Both the position numbers and the translations under genes were made by a program. Shown in pieces: positions 25,990 through 35,436 of a stretch of DNA of 64,000 nucleotides; position 1 is the stretch's first letter, and each line of letters begins with the position of its first letter. This stretch comes from Kineosporia aurantiaca JCM 3230. Lineage in GTDB: Bacteria > Actinomycetota > Actinomycetes > Actinomycetales > Kineosporiaceae. Under the pieces are notes generated by a model. The model was not told the origin of the DNA and searched no databases. It worked only from the letters and a program-made list of their open reading frames with translations. The DNA is taken from positions 744,001-808,000 of the forward strand of contig JODP01000006.1 of NCBI GenBank assembly GCA_000719025.1, given 5' to 3'.

Positions 25990-27519
25990 ATGGACTTCCC
26001 CTGGCTGACGGTGATCGGCGCCGTCCCCCTGGCCGGCTCCGCCGTGATCGCGGTCCTGCCCAAGGCGTTCGCGCCCCGGGCCCGGCACGTCGCGCTGGCC
26101 GTCTCGACGATCACCTTTGTGCTCACCGTGATCGCCGCGACCCAGTTCGACAGCGCCCGGGCCGGCACCATCCAGCTCACCGAGCAGCACGCTTGGATCA
26201 GTGAGTTCGGGGTCAGCTACGCGCTCGGCGTGAACGGGATCGGCCTGGTGATGGTGGCACTGTCCGCCGTGCTGGTGCCGATCTGCGTACTGGCCGCCTG
26301 GAACGAGATCGGCGCCGACCGGGCCCGGCTGTTCTTCGGGCTGATCCTGGTCCTCGAGGCGATGATGATCGGCGTCTTCGCGGCTCGCGACCTGTTCCTG
26401 TTCTACGTCTTCTTCGAGGCGATCCTGATCCCGGTCTACTTCCTGATCGGCGCCTTCGGGGTCAACGAGCAGCGCCGCCGGTACGCCGCGGTGAAGTTCC
26501 TCAGCTACTCCCTGGCCGGTGGGCTGGCCATGCTGGTCGGCGTCATCGCGGTCTACCACGCGGGTCCCGGTGGCAAAGAGGGCTTCCTGATCGACAACCT
26601 GACCGGCCTGGACTTCTCCAGCCCGGCGGCCGAGCGGCTGATGTTCATCAGCTTCTTCATCGCCTTCGCGATCAAGGCGCCGATCTGGCCGGTGCACACC
26701 TGGCTGCCGGACGCCGCCGCCGAGGCCCCGGCCGGGGTCGCGGTGCTGCTGGTCGGCGTGCTGGACAAGATCGGCACCTTCGGGATGCTGACCCTCTGCC
26801 TGCCGATGTTCCCGAACGCCAGCCACTGGGCCACTCCGGTGATCCTGGCCCTGGGCGTCGTCTCGGTGCTCTACGGCGCGCTACTGGCGATCGGCCAGAC
26901 CGACCTGAAGCGACTGATCGCCTACACCTCGGTCTCGCACTTCGGCTTCATCGTGATCGGCATCTTCGCCTTCACCTCGACCGGGCAGAGCGGTTCGACC
27001 CTCTACATGGTCAACCACGGCTTCTCCACCGCCGCGCTGTTCCTGGTGGCCGGCATGCTGATCAACCGCCGTGGCTCGGCCGACATCGACGACTACGGCG
27101 GCCTGCAGCGCAGCACCCCGATGCTGGCGGCGGGCTTCCTGCTGGCCGGTCTGTCCAGCCTGGCGCTGCCCGGCATGTCCAGCTTCGTCAGCGAGTTCAT
27201 GGTGCTGACCGGCACCTTCCTGAAGTACCCGGCGATCGCGGTGCTGGCCACCCTGGGCATCGTCCTGGCCGCCCTCTACATCCTGCTCACCTACCAGCGG
27301 ATGTTCACCGGACCGGTCAAGGAGTTCGCCGGGGGCTGGAAGGACGCCAGCGCCCGCGAGGTCTGGGTGATCGCGCCCCTGATCGTCGTGATCCTCTTCC
27401 TCGGCGTGTACCCCAAACCCGTGCTGGACGTCATCAATCCAGCCGTGAAAACCACCATGCAGCAGGTCGGGAGCACCGATCCGGCGCCGACCGTCGCAGT
27501 TGAGGGAGAGACCAAGTGA
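25990..27519 (+). CDS. nuoM: NADH-quinone oxidoreductase subunit M
   Basis: A 509-residue antiporter-like subunit with 14 transmembrane helices. Diagnostic segments are FYVFFEAILIPVYFLIGAFG, KAPIWPVHTWLPDAAAEAP and TDLKRLIAYTSVSHFGFIVIG. A GAGGAACCG ribosome-binding site precedes the ATG. It overlaps nuoN by four bases (GTGA). Confidence 0.97.
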   Translation: MDFPWLTVIGAVPLAGSAVIAVLPKAFAPRARHVALAVSTITFVLTVIAATQFDSARAGTIQLTEQHAWISEFGVSYALGVNGIGLVMVALSAVLVPICVLAAWNEIGADRARLFFGLILVLEAMMIGVFAARDLFLFYVFFEAILIPVYFLIGAFGVNEQRRRYAAVKFLSYSLAGGLAMLVGVIAVYHAGPGGKEGFLIDNLTGLDFSSPAAERLMFISFFIAFAIKAPIWPVHTWLPDAAAEAPAGVAVLLVGVLDKIGTFGMLTLCLPMFPNASHWATPVILALGVVSVLYGALLAIGQTDLKRLIAYTSVSHFGFIVIGIFAFTSTGQSGSTLYMVNHGFSTAALFLVAGMLINRRGSADIDDYGGLQRSTPMLAAGFLLAGLSSLALPGMSSFVSEFMVLTGTFLKYPAIAVLATLGIVLAALYILLTYQRMFTGPVKEFAGGWKDASAREVWVIAPLIVVILFLGVYPKPVLDVINPAVKTTMQQVGSTDPAPTVAVEGETK

Positions 27520-29093
27520 ACGCTCCTTCGGTCGACTACACTGCGGTCGCGCCGATGCTGATCGTCTTCGTCGCAGCACTGCTCGCGGTGCTGGTCGAGG
27601 CGTTCGTGCCGCGCGCCCAGCGGTTCATCAGCCAGGTCGTGCTGGCCACCGTCGCGATCGCCGCCGCGCTGATCTTCGTGGTCTACCTCGGCACCCAGGA
27701 CACCCAGAAGACCACCGCCGGGGGAGCGGTCGTGATCGACGGCCCGGCGCTGTTCCTGCAGGGCACGATCCTGGTGCTCGGGCTGCTGGCGATCCTCACG
27801 ATGGCCGACGAGGCCCCGGAGTCGGGGGCCTTCACCGCCCAGGCGTCCGCGGTGCCGGGCTCGGCGGACGAGGCCCGGGCGGTCCGGCTCGGCCTGGTGC
27901 AGACCGAGGTCTACCCGCTGATCCTGTTCTCGATGGGCGGGATGCTGCTTTTCCCGGCCTCCAACGACCTGCTCACCATGTTCATCGCGCTCGAGGTGCT
28001 CTCGCTGCCGCTGTACCTGCTGTGCGGTCTGGCCCGGCGCCGGCGGCTCCTGTCCCAGGAGGCGTCGATGAAGTACTTCCTGCTGGGCGCCTTCTCCTCG
28101 GCCTTCTTCCTGTTCGGCTCGGCCCTGCTCTACGGCTTCGCCGGCTCGGTGAAGCTCTCCGACATCGCCACCGCGGTCGCCGACGGCGGCGCCGCCACCG
28201 CCACCTCGGCCGTGGTCGGCCGGGACGGCCTGCTGCTGCTCGGCATCGGCCTGGTCGCGGTCGGCCTGCTGTTCAAGGTCGGTGCCTTCCCGTTCCAGTC
28301 CTGGACCCCGGACGTCTACCAGGGCGCCCCGACCCCGGTCACCGGCTTCATGGCCGCCTGCACCAAGGTCGCCGCGTTCGGCGCCCTGCTGCGGATCGTC
28401 TACGTGGCCATCCCCGGCGTGCGCTGGGACTGGCAGCCGGTGATCTGGGTGGTCGCCGCGCTGACCATGCTGATCGGCTCGATCGTGGCGATCGTCCAGG
28501 CCGACGTGAAGCGGATGCTGGCCTACTCCTCGATTGCGCACGCCGGGTTCATCCTCACCGGCCTGCTGGCGATGGACCGGGCCGGTATCGGCGGGGTGCT
28601 CTTCTACCTGGCCGCCTACGGCTTCACCACGATCGGCGCCTTCGCCCTGGTGACCCTGGTGCGCACCTCGACCCCGGAGGGCGGGGTCGGCGGTGAGGCG
28701 ACTCACCTCTCCCAGTGGCAGGGCCTCGGCAAGCGCTCGCCGGTGCTCGCCGCGGTCTTCACGCTGTTCCTCCTGGCCTTCGCCGGAATCCCGCTGACCA
28801 GCGGTTTCACCAGTAAGTTCGCGGTCTTCTCGGCGGCTCTGGACCAGGCCCCGGCCGGCCCCGGGCTGGTCCTGGTCGGGGTCGCGGCCAGTGCCATCGC
28901 GGTGTTCTTCTACATCCGGGTCATCGTCCTGATGTACTTCAACGACTCGGTAGGGGATGCTGTCACCGTGACCCGCCCCGGAGCCCTGACGATCTTCGCC
29001 GTCGGCGTGGGGGTCGTGGCGACGATCGGCCTCGGCGTACTGCCCTCCGAGGCCCTCCAATTGGCCAATAGTTCGTCGGTGTTCTTACCGTGA
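27516..29093 (+). CDS. nuoN: NADH-quinone oxidoreductase subunit N
   Basis: A 525-residue antiporter-like subunit, the last of the 14 complex I genes. It shows ALEVLSLPLYLLCGLARR, FKVGAFPFQSWTPDVYQGAPTPVTGFMA-type sequence and QADVKRMLAYSSIAHAGFIL. The stop overlaps the start of the polyprenyl synthase gene by four bases, so translation is probably coupled. Confidence 0.97.
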   Translation: MNAPSVDYTAVAPMLIVFVAALLAVLVEAFVPRAQRFISQVVLATVAIAAALIFVVYLGTQDTQKTTAGGAVVIDGPALFLQGTILVLGLLAILTMADEAPESGAFTAQASAVPGSADEARAVRLGLVQTEVYPLILFSMGGMLLFPASNDLLTMFIALEVLSLPLYLLCGLARRRRLLSQEASMKYFLLGAFSSAFFLFGSALLYGFAGSVKLSDIATAVADGGAATATSAVVGRDGLLLLGIGLVAVGLLFKVGAFPFQSWTPDVYQGAPTPVTGFMAACTKVAAFGALLRIVYVAIPGVRWDWQPVIWVVAALTMLIGSIVAIVQADVKRMLAYSSIAHAGFILTGLLAMDRAGIGGVLFYLAAYGFTTIGAFALVTLVRTSTPEGGVGGEATHLSQWQGLGKRSPVLAAVFTLFLLAFAGIPLTSGFTSKFAVFSAALDQAPAGPGLVLVGVAASAIAVFFYIRVIVLMYFNDSVGDAVTVTRPGALTIFAVGVGVVATIGLGVLPSEALQLANSSSVFLP

Positions 29094-30100
29094 GTGCTGT
29101 GACCGCTTCCCTGGATCTGCCGGTGGTTGATGCCGCCCTTGCCGAATCCGTCCGTGTCGGCATGGAGACCATCGAGTCCCGGCTGCGAGAGGCGGTCCAC
29201 CAGGCCGACCAGCTCGCCGACACCGCCTCCCGGCATCTCGTGGAGGCGGGCGGCAAGCGGGTCCGGCCGATGCTCACCCTGCTGGCCGCCCATCTGGGCG
29301 ACGGCCGGACCGAGCCGGTGATCGAGGCCGGCGTGGTGGTGGAACTGACCCACCTCGCCTCGCTGTACCACGACGACGTGATGGACTCGGCCGACCAGCG
29401 CCGCGGCGCCGCCGCGGCCCACCTGGTCTGGGGCAACCAGGTCGCGATCCTGGTCGGTGACCTGCTCTTCGCCCGGGCCTCCCGGGTGGTCGCCACCCTC
29501 GGCCCGGAGGCCGTGGACATCCAGGCCGCCACCTTCGAGCGGCTCTGCCTGGGCCAGATGCACGAGACCGTCGGCCCCACCCCGGCAGACGACCCGATCG
29601 AGCACTACCTGCAGGTGCTGGCCGACAAGACCGGCTCGCTGATCGCCACCGCGGGCCGTTTCGGCGCGATGTTCGGCGGCTGCCCGCCGGAGACGGTCGA
29701 CATCATGGTCCGCTACGGCGAACTCGTCGGCGTGGCCTTCCAGCTGGCCGACGACGTGATCGACCTGTCCAGCGCGGGCCGGGTCTCCGGCAAGGTGCAG
29801 GGCACCGACCTGCGCGAGGGCGTCCCCACGCTGCCCACCCTGCTGGTCCGCCGGGCCGCTGAGACCGGCGACGCGGACGCCGCGCGGATCGTCGCCATGC
29901 TGGACGGGGACCTGTCGGACGACGCCCGGCTGGCCGAGACGATCGCCGCGCTGAACGAGCACAAGGTCATGGAAGCGGCCAAGGACGAGGCGGAACGCTG
30001 GGCCCAGGAGGCCGTGGCCACCCTCGAGCCGCTGCCCGCCTCGCCCGCCAAGGTGGCGCTGCAGCAGTTCGCCGAAGCAGTGGTCGACCGCACCCGCTGA
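29090..30100 (+). CDS. polyprenyl diphosphate synthase (probable menaquinone side chain)
   Basis: A 336-residue all-trans long-chain isoprenyl diphosphate synthase. The first aspartate-rich motif is DDVMD in LYHDDVMDSADQRRG and the second is DDVID in QLADDVIDLSS, with GGKRVRPMLTLL near the N-terminus and K-T-G-S-L in between. The GTG start is fused by a GTGA overlap to the end of nuoN. Synthases of this type are common at the end of actinobacterial nuo operons and are thought to supply the menaquinone tail; chain length cannot be read reliably here. HepB, GrcC1 and IspB are common names for relatives. Confidence 0.92.
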   Translation: MSAVTASLDLPVVDAALAESVRVGMETIESRLREAVHQADQLADTASRHLVEAGGKRVRPMLTLLAAHLGDGRTEPVIEAGVVVELTHLASLYHDDVMDSADQRRGAAAAHLVWGNQVAILVGDLLFARASRVVATLGPEAVDIQAATFERLCLGQMHETVGPTPADDPIEHYLQVLADKTGSLIATAGRFGAMFGGCPPETVDIMVRYGELVGVAFQLADDVIDLSSAGRVSGKVQGTDLREGVPTLPTLLVRRAAETGDADAARIVAMLDGDLSDDARLAETIAALNEHKVMEAAKDEAERWAQEAVATLEPLPASPAKVALQQFAEAVVDRTR

Positions 30101-30120
30101 GGTTCCGGTGGCCTGAGCCG

Positions 30121-30312
30121 GGAACGGGGCTGGTCGCCGTCGTCCCGGCCGTCGAAATTCCCGACGATTTGGGTGAGCTGACAAGGCCTGCCCACCCTCT
30201 GCGATCCGAAGCTGTCGGAGTGATCCGGCCCGACGGCGTTCACCACGGACGCCTCAAGGTGACCGAGCCGTTCGACATCGACATCGACCTCACCGAGATC
30301 CGGCGAACCTGA
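30121..30312 (+). pseudogene. possible C-terminal remnant of a Uma2-family (DUF820) protein
   Basis: An open frame with no start codon of its own and no ribosome-binding site encodes about 63 residues ending RLKVTEPFDIDIDLTEIRRT. The end (EPF-x-I-x-IDL) resembles the C-terminus of Uma2-like putative restriction endonucleases, which are numerous and often decayed in actinobacteria. The catalytic core is absent. The assignment rests on a short match and is tentative. Confidence 0.35.
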
Positions 30313-30470
30313 CCGGCGAACGAGGAATCACCGCCACGCACAGCCTTCCGCCCGAACCCATAGTGCTCGTCGACCTCACCCTGACCTGACACACCTGTAG
30401 AGACTCACCCGACCCTCGGGTAGCGTCGAAGCGAGTAGTTCCGCAGTGTCGCTGAGATGAGGTCCGGATC
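30313..30470. other. intergenic, probable promoter region of the YdeP-type gene
   Basis: No gene seen. A short run, ACCCGACCCTCGGGTAGCG, includes an imperfect CCCGA/TCGGG hairpin (about 30408-30421). No clear promoter hexamers can be assigned. Confidence 0.3.
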
Positions 30471-32741
30471 ATGAGTCGTGCTCCCCGCGAGGATTTCGAC
30501 GAGGGTGACGTCCAGGTCGGGCGGCACAAGGACCATGCGGCCGGGGTTCCCGCCGTCTATCACTCGCTGAAGATCGCGAATGAGCAGATGGGGGCGGTGC
30601 GGAGTGCGCGCACGCTGCTGCGGCTGAACCAGAAGGACGGGTTCGACTGCCCGGGGTGCGCCTGGCCGGAGAAGGACCACCGGCACATTGCGGAGTTCTG
30701 TGAGAACGGCGCCAAGGCGGTGGCCGAGGAGGCGACCAAACGGACGATCGGGGCCGAGTTCTTCGCCCGGCATCCGGTGAGTGAGCTGGCCCAGAAGACC
30801 GACTGGTGGCTGGGGCAGCAGGGCCGGCTGGTGGAGCCGCTGATCAAGCCCGCGGGTGAGGAGCACTACCGCCCGATCGCCTGGGACGCGGCGTTCGACC
30901 TGATCGCGACCGAGCTGCGGGGGCTGGAGAGCCCGGACCGGGCCACCTTCTACACCTCCGGCCGGACCAGCAACGAGGCCGCGTTCGTCTACCAGCTGTT
31001 CGTCCGGGTCCTCGGCACCAACAACCTGCCGGACTGCTCGAACATGTGCCACGAGTCCTCCGGGTCGGCGCTGACCGAGGCGATCGGGGTGGGGAAGGGC
31101 AGCGTCCAGATCGAGGATCTGGAAGAGGCCGACCTGATTGTGGTGATGGGCCAGAACCCGGGCACCAACCACCCACGGATGTTGTCCACGCTGGAGGTGG
31201 CCAAGCAGAACGGCGCCGTCATCGTGGCGGTGAACCCGCTGCCCGAGGCCGGGCTGATGAACTTCCGCAACCCTCAGACGCCGAAAGGCGTCATCGGGGG
31301 CGGGACCTCGCTGGCCGACGACTTCCTGCAGGTCCGGCTCGGCGGCGACCAGGCGCTGATGATGGCGGTGGGGCAGATCCTGCTGCAGGACGACGCGTTA
31401 ATTGACCACGCGTTCATCCAGGAGCACACCGCCGGGTTCGACGAGTACGTGGCTCACATCAAGGGCCTGGATCTGGCCGAGCTGATTGAGGCCACCGGTC
31501 TTACGGAGCAGCAGGTGCGTGGGCTGGCAGCCCGGTTCGCCGCGTCCCACAAGACGATCGTCTGCTGGGCGATGGGGATCACCCAGCACAAGCACTCGGT
31601 GGCGACGATCCGCGAGATCGTGAACGTGCTGCTGATCCAGGGCAATCTGGGCCGGCCGGGGGCCGGGGTGTGCCCGGTCCGGGGGCACAGCAATGTGCAG
31701 GGCGACCGCACGATGGGCATCTTCGAGAAGATGCCGGACTGGTTCCTGGACAACCTGCAGACCGAGTTCGGGTTCGAGCCGCCGCGTAAGCACGGCCACG
31801 ACACGGTGGACAGCCTGCGGGCGATGCGGGACGGCGAGATCGACGTGTTCATGGCGGTCGGCGGAAACTTCGTGCGGGCTACCCCGGACAGCAATCTGAC
31901 CGAGGCTGCGCTGCGGAAATGCCGTCTTACCGTGCAGGTCTCGACCAAGCTGAACCGTTCGCACGCGGTCTGCGGCGAGACCGCGCTGATCCTGCCCACC
32001 CTCGGCCGCACCGACAAGGACGTGCAGGCCTCCGGAGCGCAGAAGGTCAGCGTGGAGGACTCGATGAGCCGGGTGCACGGCTCCCACGGCCGGCTGAAGC
32101 CGCCGTCGGAGGAACTGCTCTCCGAGGTTTCGATCCTGACCCGCCTGGCCCAGCACACGGTCGGCGATCGGGCCGACATCCCCTGGGCGCAGTTCGAGGC
32201 CGACTACACCACCATCCGCGATCGGATCTCCCGGGTGATCCCCGGTTTTGAGGACTACGAGACCAAGCTGGCCGACCCCGACGGGTTCACGCTGCCGCAC
32301 GCCTCGCGCAGCCGGCGCTTCCCGACCCAGACCGCGCGGGCTAACTTCGCCGCCTCCCCGTTGGAGTACCCGAAGATCCCGGAGGGTCGGCTGCTGCTCC
32401 AGACGCTGCGCAGCCACGACCAGTACAACACCACGATCTACGGTTTGGACGACCGCTACCGGGGCATCAAGGACGGCCGCCGGGTGGTCTTCGTGAACGC
32501 GGAAGACCTGGTCGAGCTGGGGTTCAAGGACGGCGAGACGGTCGACCTGATCTCCGAATGGGTAGACGGGGTGGACCGCCGGGCCGAGGGTTTCCGGATC
32601 GTCAAGTACGACACCGCGAAGGGCTGCGCCGCGGCCTATTACCCCGAGACGAACGTGCTGGTGCCGTTGGACAGCGTGGCCGACAAGAGCAACACGCCGA
32701 CCTCGAAATCGGTGATCATCAGGCTCGAACGGCAGTCGTAG
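30471..32741 (+). CDS. FdhF/YdeP-family molybdopterin oxidoreductase
   Basis: A 756-residue molybdopterin-dependent oxidoreductase of the YdeP (formate dehydrogenase alpha-like) group. Visible features are an N-terminal cysteine group (FDCPGCAWP with a later C in AEFCENG), TSGRTSNEAAFVYQLF, CSNMCHESSGSALTE at the cofactor-binding region, VVMGQNPGTNHPRM, and a C-terminal MopB-type domain (DQYNTTIYGLDDRYRGIKDG). The cysteine pattern is not a full ferredoxin-type CxxCxxxC, so a standard 4Fe-4S centre is uncertain. The substrate in this family is not firmly established. It overlaps the convergent transporter gene by 23 bp. Confidence 0.88.
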   Translation: MSRAPREDFDEGDVQVGRHKDHAAGVPAVYHSLKIANEQMGAVRSARTLLRLNQKDGFDCPGCAWPEKDHRHIAEFCENGAKAVAEEATKRTIGAEFFARHPVSELAQKTDWWLGQQGRLVEPLIKPAGEEHYRPIAWDAAFDLIATELRGLESPDRATFYTSGRTSNEAAFVYQLFVRVLGTNNLPDCSNMCHESSGSALTEAIGVGKGSVQIEDLEEADLIVVMGQNPGTNHPRMLSTLEVAKQNGAVIVAVNPLPEAGLMNFRNPQTPKGVIGGGTSLADDFLQVRLGGDQALMMAVGQILLQDDALIDHAFIQEHTAGFDEYVAHIKGLDLAELIEATGLTEQQVRGLAARFAASHKTIVCWAMGITQHKHSVATIREIVNVLLIQGNLGRPGAGVCPVRGHSNVQGDRTMGIFEKMPDWFLDNLQTEFGFEPPRKHGHDTVDSLRAMRDGEIDVFMAVGGNFVRATPDSNLTEAALRKCRLTVQVSTKLNRSHAVCGETALILPTLGRTDKDVQASGAQKVSVEDSMSRVHGSHGRLKPPSEELLSEVSILTRLAQHTVGDRADIPWAQFEADYTTIRDRISRVIPGFEDYETKLADPDGFTLPHASRSRRFPTQTARANFAASPLEYPKIPEGRLLLQTLRSHDQYNTTIYGLDDRYRGIKDGRRVVFVNAEDLVELGFKDGETVDLISEWVDGVDRRAEGFRIVKYDTAKGCAAAYYPETNVLVPLDSVADKSNTPTSKSVIIRLERQS

Positions 32742-33660
32742 CCGTAGCGGAGGCCAGGCGTTCGCTCCGCTGCTGCTGGGCGGAGCGCAGGCTGTCCACC
32801 GTGAGCACCACCAGGGCCAGCCAGACCAGCCCGAAACCGGCCCAGCGCGAGGCCGGCATGTGCTCGTCCAGCACCACCACGCCGCAGAGGAACTGCAGCA
32901 CCGGGGTGAGGTACTGGAGCAGGCCCATGGTGGAGAGGGGCACCCGGCTGGCCGCCGCCGCGAACAGCAGCAGCGGAGCGATGGTGACCAGGCCGGTGGA
33001 GGCGAGCAGCAGCGCCTGCCAGGGCGGGTTGTGGCCGATCGTGGAGTCGCCGTGCACCGCGATCACGATCAGGCCGACGATCGCGAACGGCGCCAGCACC
33101 AGGTTCTCGGTGCTCAGCCCGGCCAGTGCGCCGACCCCGCCGTTGCTGCCGACCTGTTTCTTCAGCAGACCGTAGGTGCCGAAGCTGAGGGCCAGGGTCA
33201 GCGCGATCGTCGGCACGTGGCCGTAGTTCACGGTCAGCACGATCCCCGCGATCAGGCCGATCGCCACCGCCACCCACTGCCCCCGGCGCAGCCGCTCGCG
33301 CAGCACGAGCACGCCCAGGGCCACGGTGATCAGCGGGTTCAGGAAGTAGCCGAGCGCGGCCTCGACCACCTGATCGCTGTTCACCGCGTAGATGTAGACG
33401 CCCCAGTTGATCGCGATCAGGAACGCGGCCGCGCCGAGCAGGAGCAGTTGGCGCCGGTTGCGCAGCACCGCCCCGACCTCCGCCGCCGAACGCAGGGCGA
33501 GCACGATGGCCAGGCAGAAGATGCCGGAGAAGACGATCCGGTAGAAGAGCACCTCCATCGCCCCAGAATCGTCGAGCAGCCGGAAGTACAGCGGGAAACA
33601 ACCCCACAACAAGTAGCAGGCGAGGCCGTAGCCGATGCCCTTCCGAGCGTCCGGATTCAT
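32719..33660 (-). CDS. rarD: RarD-type EamA-family transporter
   Basis: A 313-residue integral membrane protein with ten predicted transmembrane helices in two EamA repeats. The N-terminus (GIGYGLACYLLWGCFPLYFRLL) and INWGVYIYAVNS, EAALGYFLNPLI and PLLLFAAAASRVPLSTMGLLQY are typical of the RarD subgroup. Substrates of RarD are poorly defined; drug or metabolite export is the usual annotation. The last 23 bp overlap the end of the oxidoreductase gene. Confidence 0.92.
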   Translation of the reverse strand: MNPDARKGIGYGLACYLLWGCFPLYFRLLDDSGAMEVLFYRIVFSGIFCLAIVLALRSAAEVGAVLRNRRQLLLLGAAAFLIAINWGVYIYAVNSDQVVEAALGYFLNPLITVALGVLVLRERLRRGQWVAVAIGLIAGIVLTVNYGHVPTIALTLALSFGTYGLLKKQVGSNGGVGALAGLSTENLVLAPFAIVGLIVIAVHGDSTIGHNPPWQALLLASTGLVTIAPLLLFAAAASRVPLSTMGLLQYLTPVLQFLCGVVVLDEHMPASRWAGFGLVWLALVVLTVDSLRSAQQQRSERLASATATTAVRA

Positions 33661-33896
33661 CCCATGATTCTAGGGCCGAAGAGCAACTGTTTTTGGACGC
33701 CGATCAGCAGCCTTCCAGCTCAGGAGGCTGGTGGACCTGCACCTCCAGCAGCGCTCGGCCGCGTAGCCGGTGCTCTCCCGGATCAGCTTGCCCAGGCAGG
33801 CCCTTCACTCGTTCCGTCGGCCATCAACCACATTCGGCTGCTCATGGGGGCGGTCCTGCGCTGCGGAGTTCCGGTCGGGGAACGTACGCCCCGCGG

Positions 33897-35378
33897 TTAC
33901 CAGGGTTCGGACGCCGGCGCCGGCGGCCAGGGGTGGACGCGACTGGACACCGTGGGCGTGTGGGTGCGGGACCAGATGGGGATCCGGCGCAACCGACGCA
34001 CGGGGCGTCTCGGCCACCAAATCGTGTCCCCCGCGATCAGTACGCCCCAGCCGCCCGGTCTCAGTGAGCCCACGAAGACGGCCGGAACGAGCGGCGCCAG
34101 AGCTGCACCCCAGGTTTCCTGCCAGGGCACTACCGGCGCGGGACCCGGGGGCCAAGGAGCGGGGCGTTCTCCCGAAAAGCCGCCCGGCATCGTCCCTTGG
34201 CCATCATTGGCAACTGCGTAGCCGTAGGGAGGCAACCGTCCTGAGGGTGACTCCGGGGGCGACGGGGTGCCATAGAGCGGGATGCCCGGAGTACCCGGCG
34301 CACTGTGCGCCGGCGAGGAGGCGGTCCGAGCGAGTTCCGTCTCGGGCAGCTGGGTCCAGGCGGCCGGCAGGTGGCGGCCCGGGATCATTTGCGGACCGAT
34401 GTGCGGCAACGCGGCGAACGCTCCCGTCGGGTACCCGTCCGCAGGCGGGAAGTCGTGCAGATAGGCGGCCCGGAGCCGGAATCCGACCACCACCGGCTGC
34501 GTCGGCGCCGACCCGGTGCTGAGGCGATGCACGAAACGGCGGACCGCCAGCCAGCGGCCGAGCATTACCCCGGCCAGCGCCAGGCAGGCCGTGACCAGCC
34601 ATAACGCCCAGCTGTTGAGCGGCGCCTCGGTACCGAGCCGGTCCCAGGCCGGATCGGCCGGATCGGTGAGCACCGTTGCGGTGTTGCCCTCGGCGTAGTG
34701 GTCGTCCAGCGAGGTGTCCAAAGGCCCGGTCCGGGTGCCGTCGGGCAGGGAAACCTCTACCCACGGATCCATCGGGTCGGTGCCGACCTGCGTCACCCGT
34801 CCCTCGACCAGGACCGCGCGATGCAGGTGGGCCGATGTTTCGTCGACCGCGGTGCGGTAGTGGCTGATCAGGAATCCGGCGGCCAGCAGCGCGGCCGCCA
34901 GGCCGATCTGGGGCCCCCGCAGCAGGCGCCGGGGAGGCTGCACCGGGTAGCCCCGCGACGGGCCGGAGGATCGCGGGACCGGCGTGCGGAAGCGGTATCG
35001 GCCGGCCAGTCGGACGATGAGGAGGATCAGGCAGGTAGCGCCGAAGATCGTGATGCTGGGGCGCTCATGGACGAAGAACAGGGATGCCCCGCCCCAGCTG
35101 GCTCCAACCAGATAGCCCAGGGTCGGAGCCATTACCAGCAGGACCGGTACGGCGAATACGACGCCGAACAGCAGCGCGTGGGGGACGGTCATGTCCCGGC
35201 AGATGGTGTCGGGCGCGCAGTCCACGATCGGTGCGCTGTTCGCCCGGATCACGGTTACGAACCAGGCCACCAACAGCACCGGAGTGCGTAGCCACCAGAG
35301 CGTGAAAGGCCAGCCCCAGCCACGTCTGGGCGGTGGCCCGCCCGGTAGCCGGGCCACCCCATCGAGAACTTCGTCCAC
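33897..35378 (-). CDS. membrane protein of unknown function
   Basis: A 493-residue protein not recognised as a named family. Transmembrane segments are seen near residues 28-45, 68-92, 108-124, 155-171 and 250-270. Between the fourth and fifth lies a roughly 75-residue predicted extracytoplasmic part (VLVEGRVTQVGTDPMDPWVE and following) that recalls the beta-rich loop of DUF3592-like proteins. The C-terminal 200 residues are Pro/Gly/Arg-rich and hydrophilic, apart from a hydrophobic AALAPLVPAVFVGSL stretch. The GTG start has no strong ribosome-binding site. It is flanked by the transporter and by korB, with no clear operon link. Confidence 0.6.
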   Translation of the reverse strand: MDEVLDGVARLPGGPPPRRGWGWPFTLWWLRTPVLLVAWFVTVIRANSAPIVDCAPDTICRDMTVPHALLFGVVFAVPVLLVMAPTLGYLVGASWGGASLFFVHERPSITIFGATCLILLIVRLAGRYRFRTPVPRSSGPSRGYPVQPPRRLLRGPQIGLAAALLAAGFLISHYRTAVDETSAHLHRAVLVEGRVTQVGTDPMDPWVEVSLPDGTRTGPLDTSLDDHYAEGNTATVLTDPADPAWDRLGTEAPLNSWALWLVTACLALAGVMLGRWLAVRRFVHRLSTGSAPTQPVVVGFRLRAAYLHDFPPADGYPTGAFAALPHIGPQMIPGRHLPAAWTQLPETELARTASSPAHSAPGTPGIPLYGTPSPPESPSGRLPPYGYAVANDGQGTMPGGFSGERPAPWPPGPAPVVPWQETWGAALAPLVPAVFVGSLRPGGWGVLIAGDTIWWPRRPVRRLRRIPIWSRTHTPTVSSRVHPWPPAPASEPW

Positions 35379-35436
35379 AGATCCACGGTCGCAGGACCGC
35401 CGCCGTTTCGGGCGTTTTTCCGGAAATCTGAGGGCC

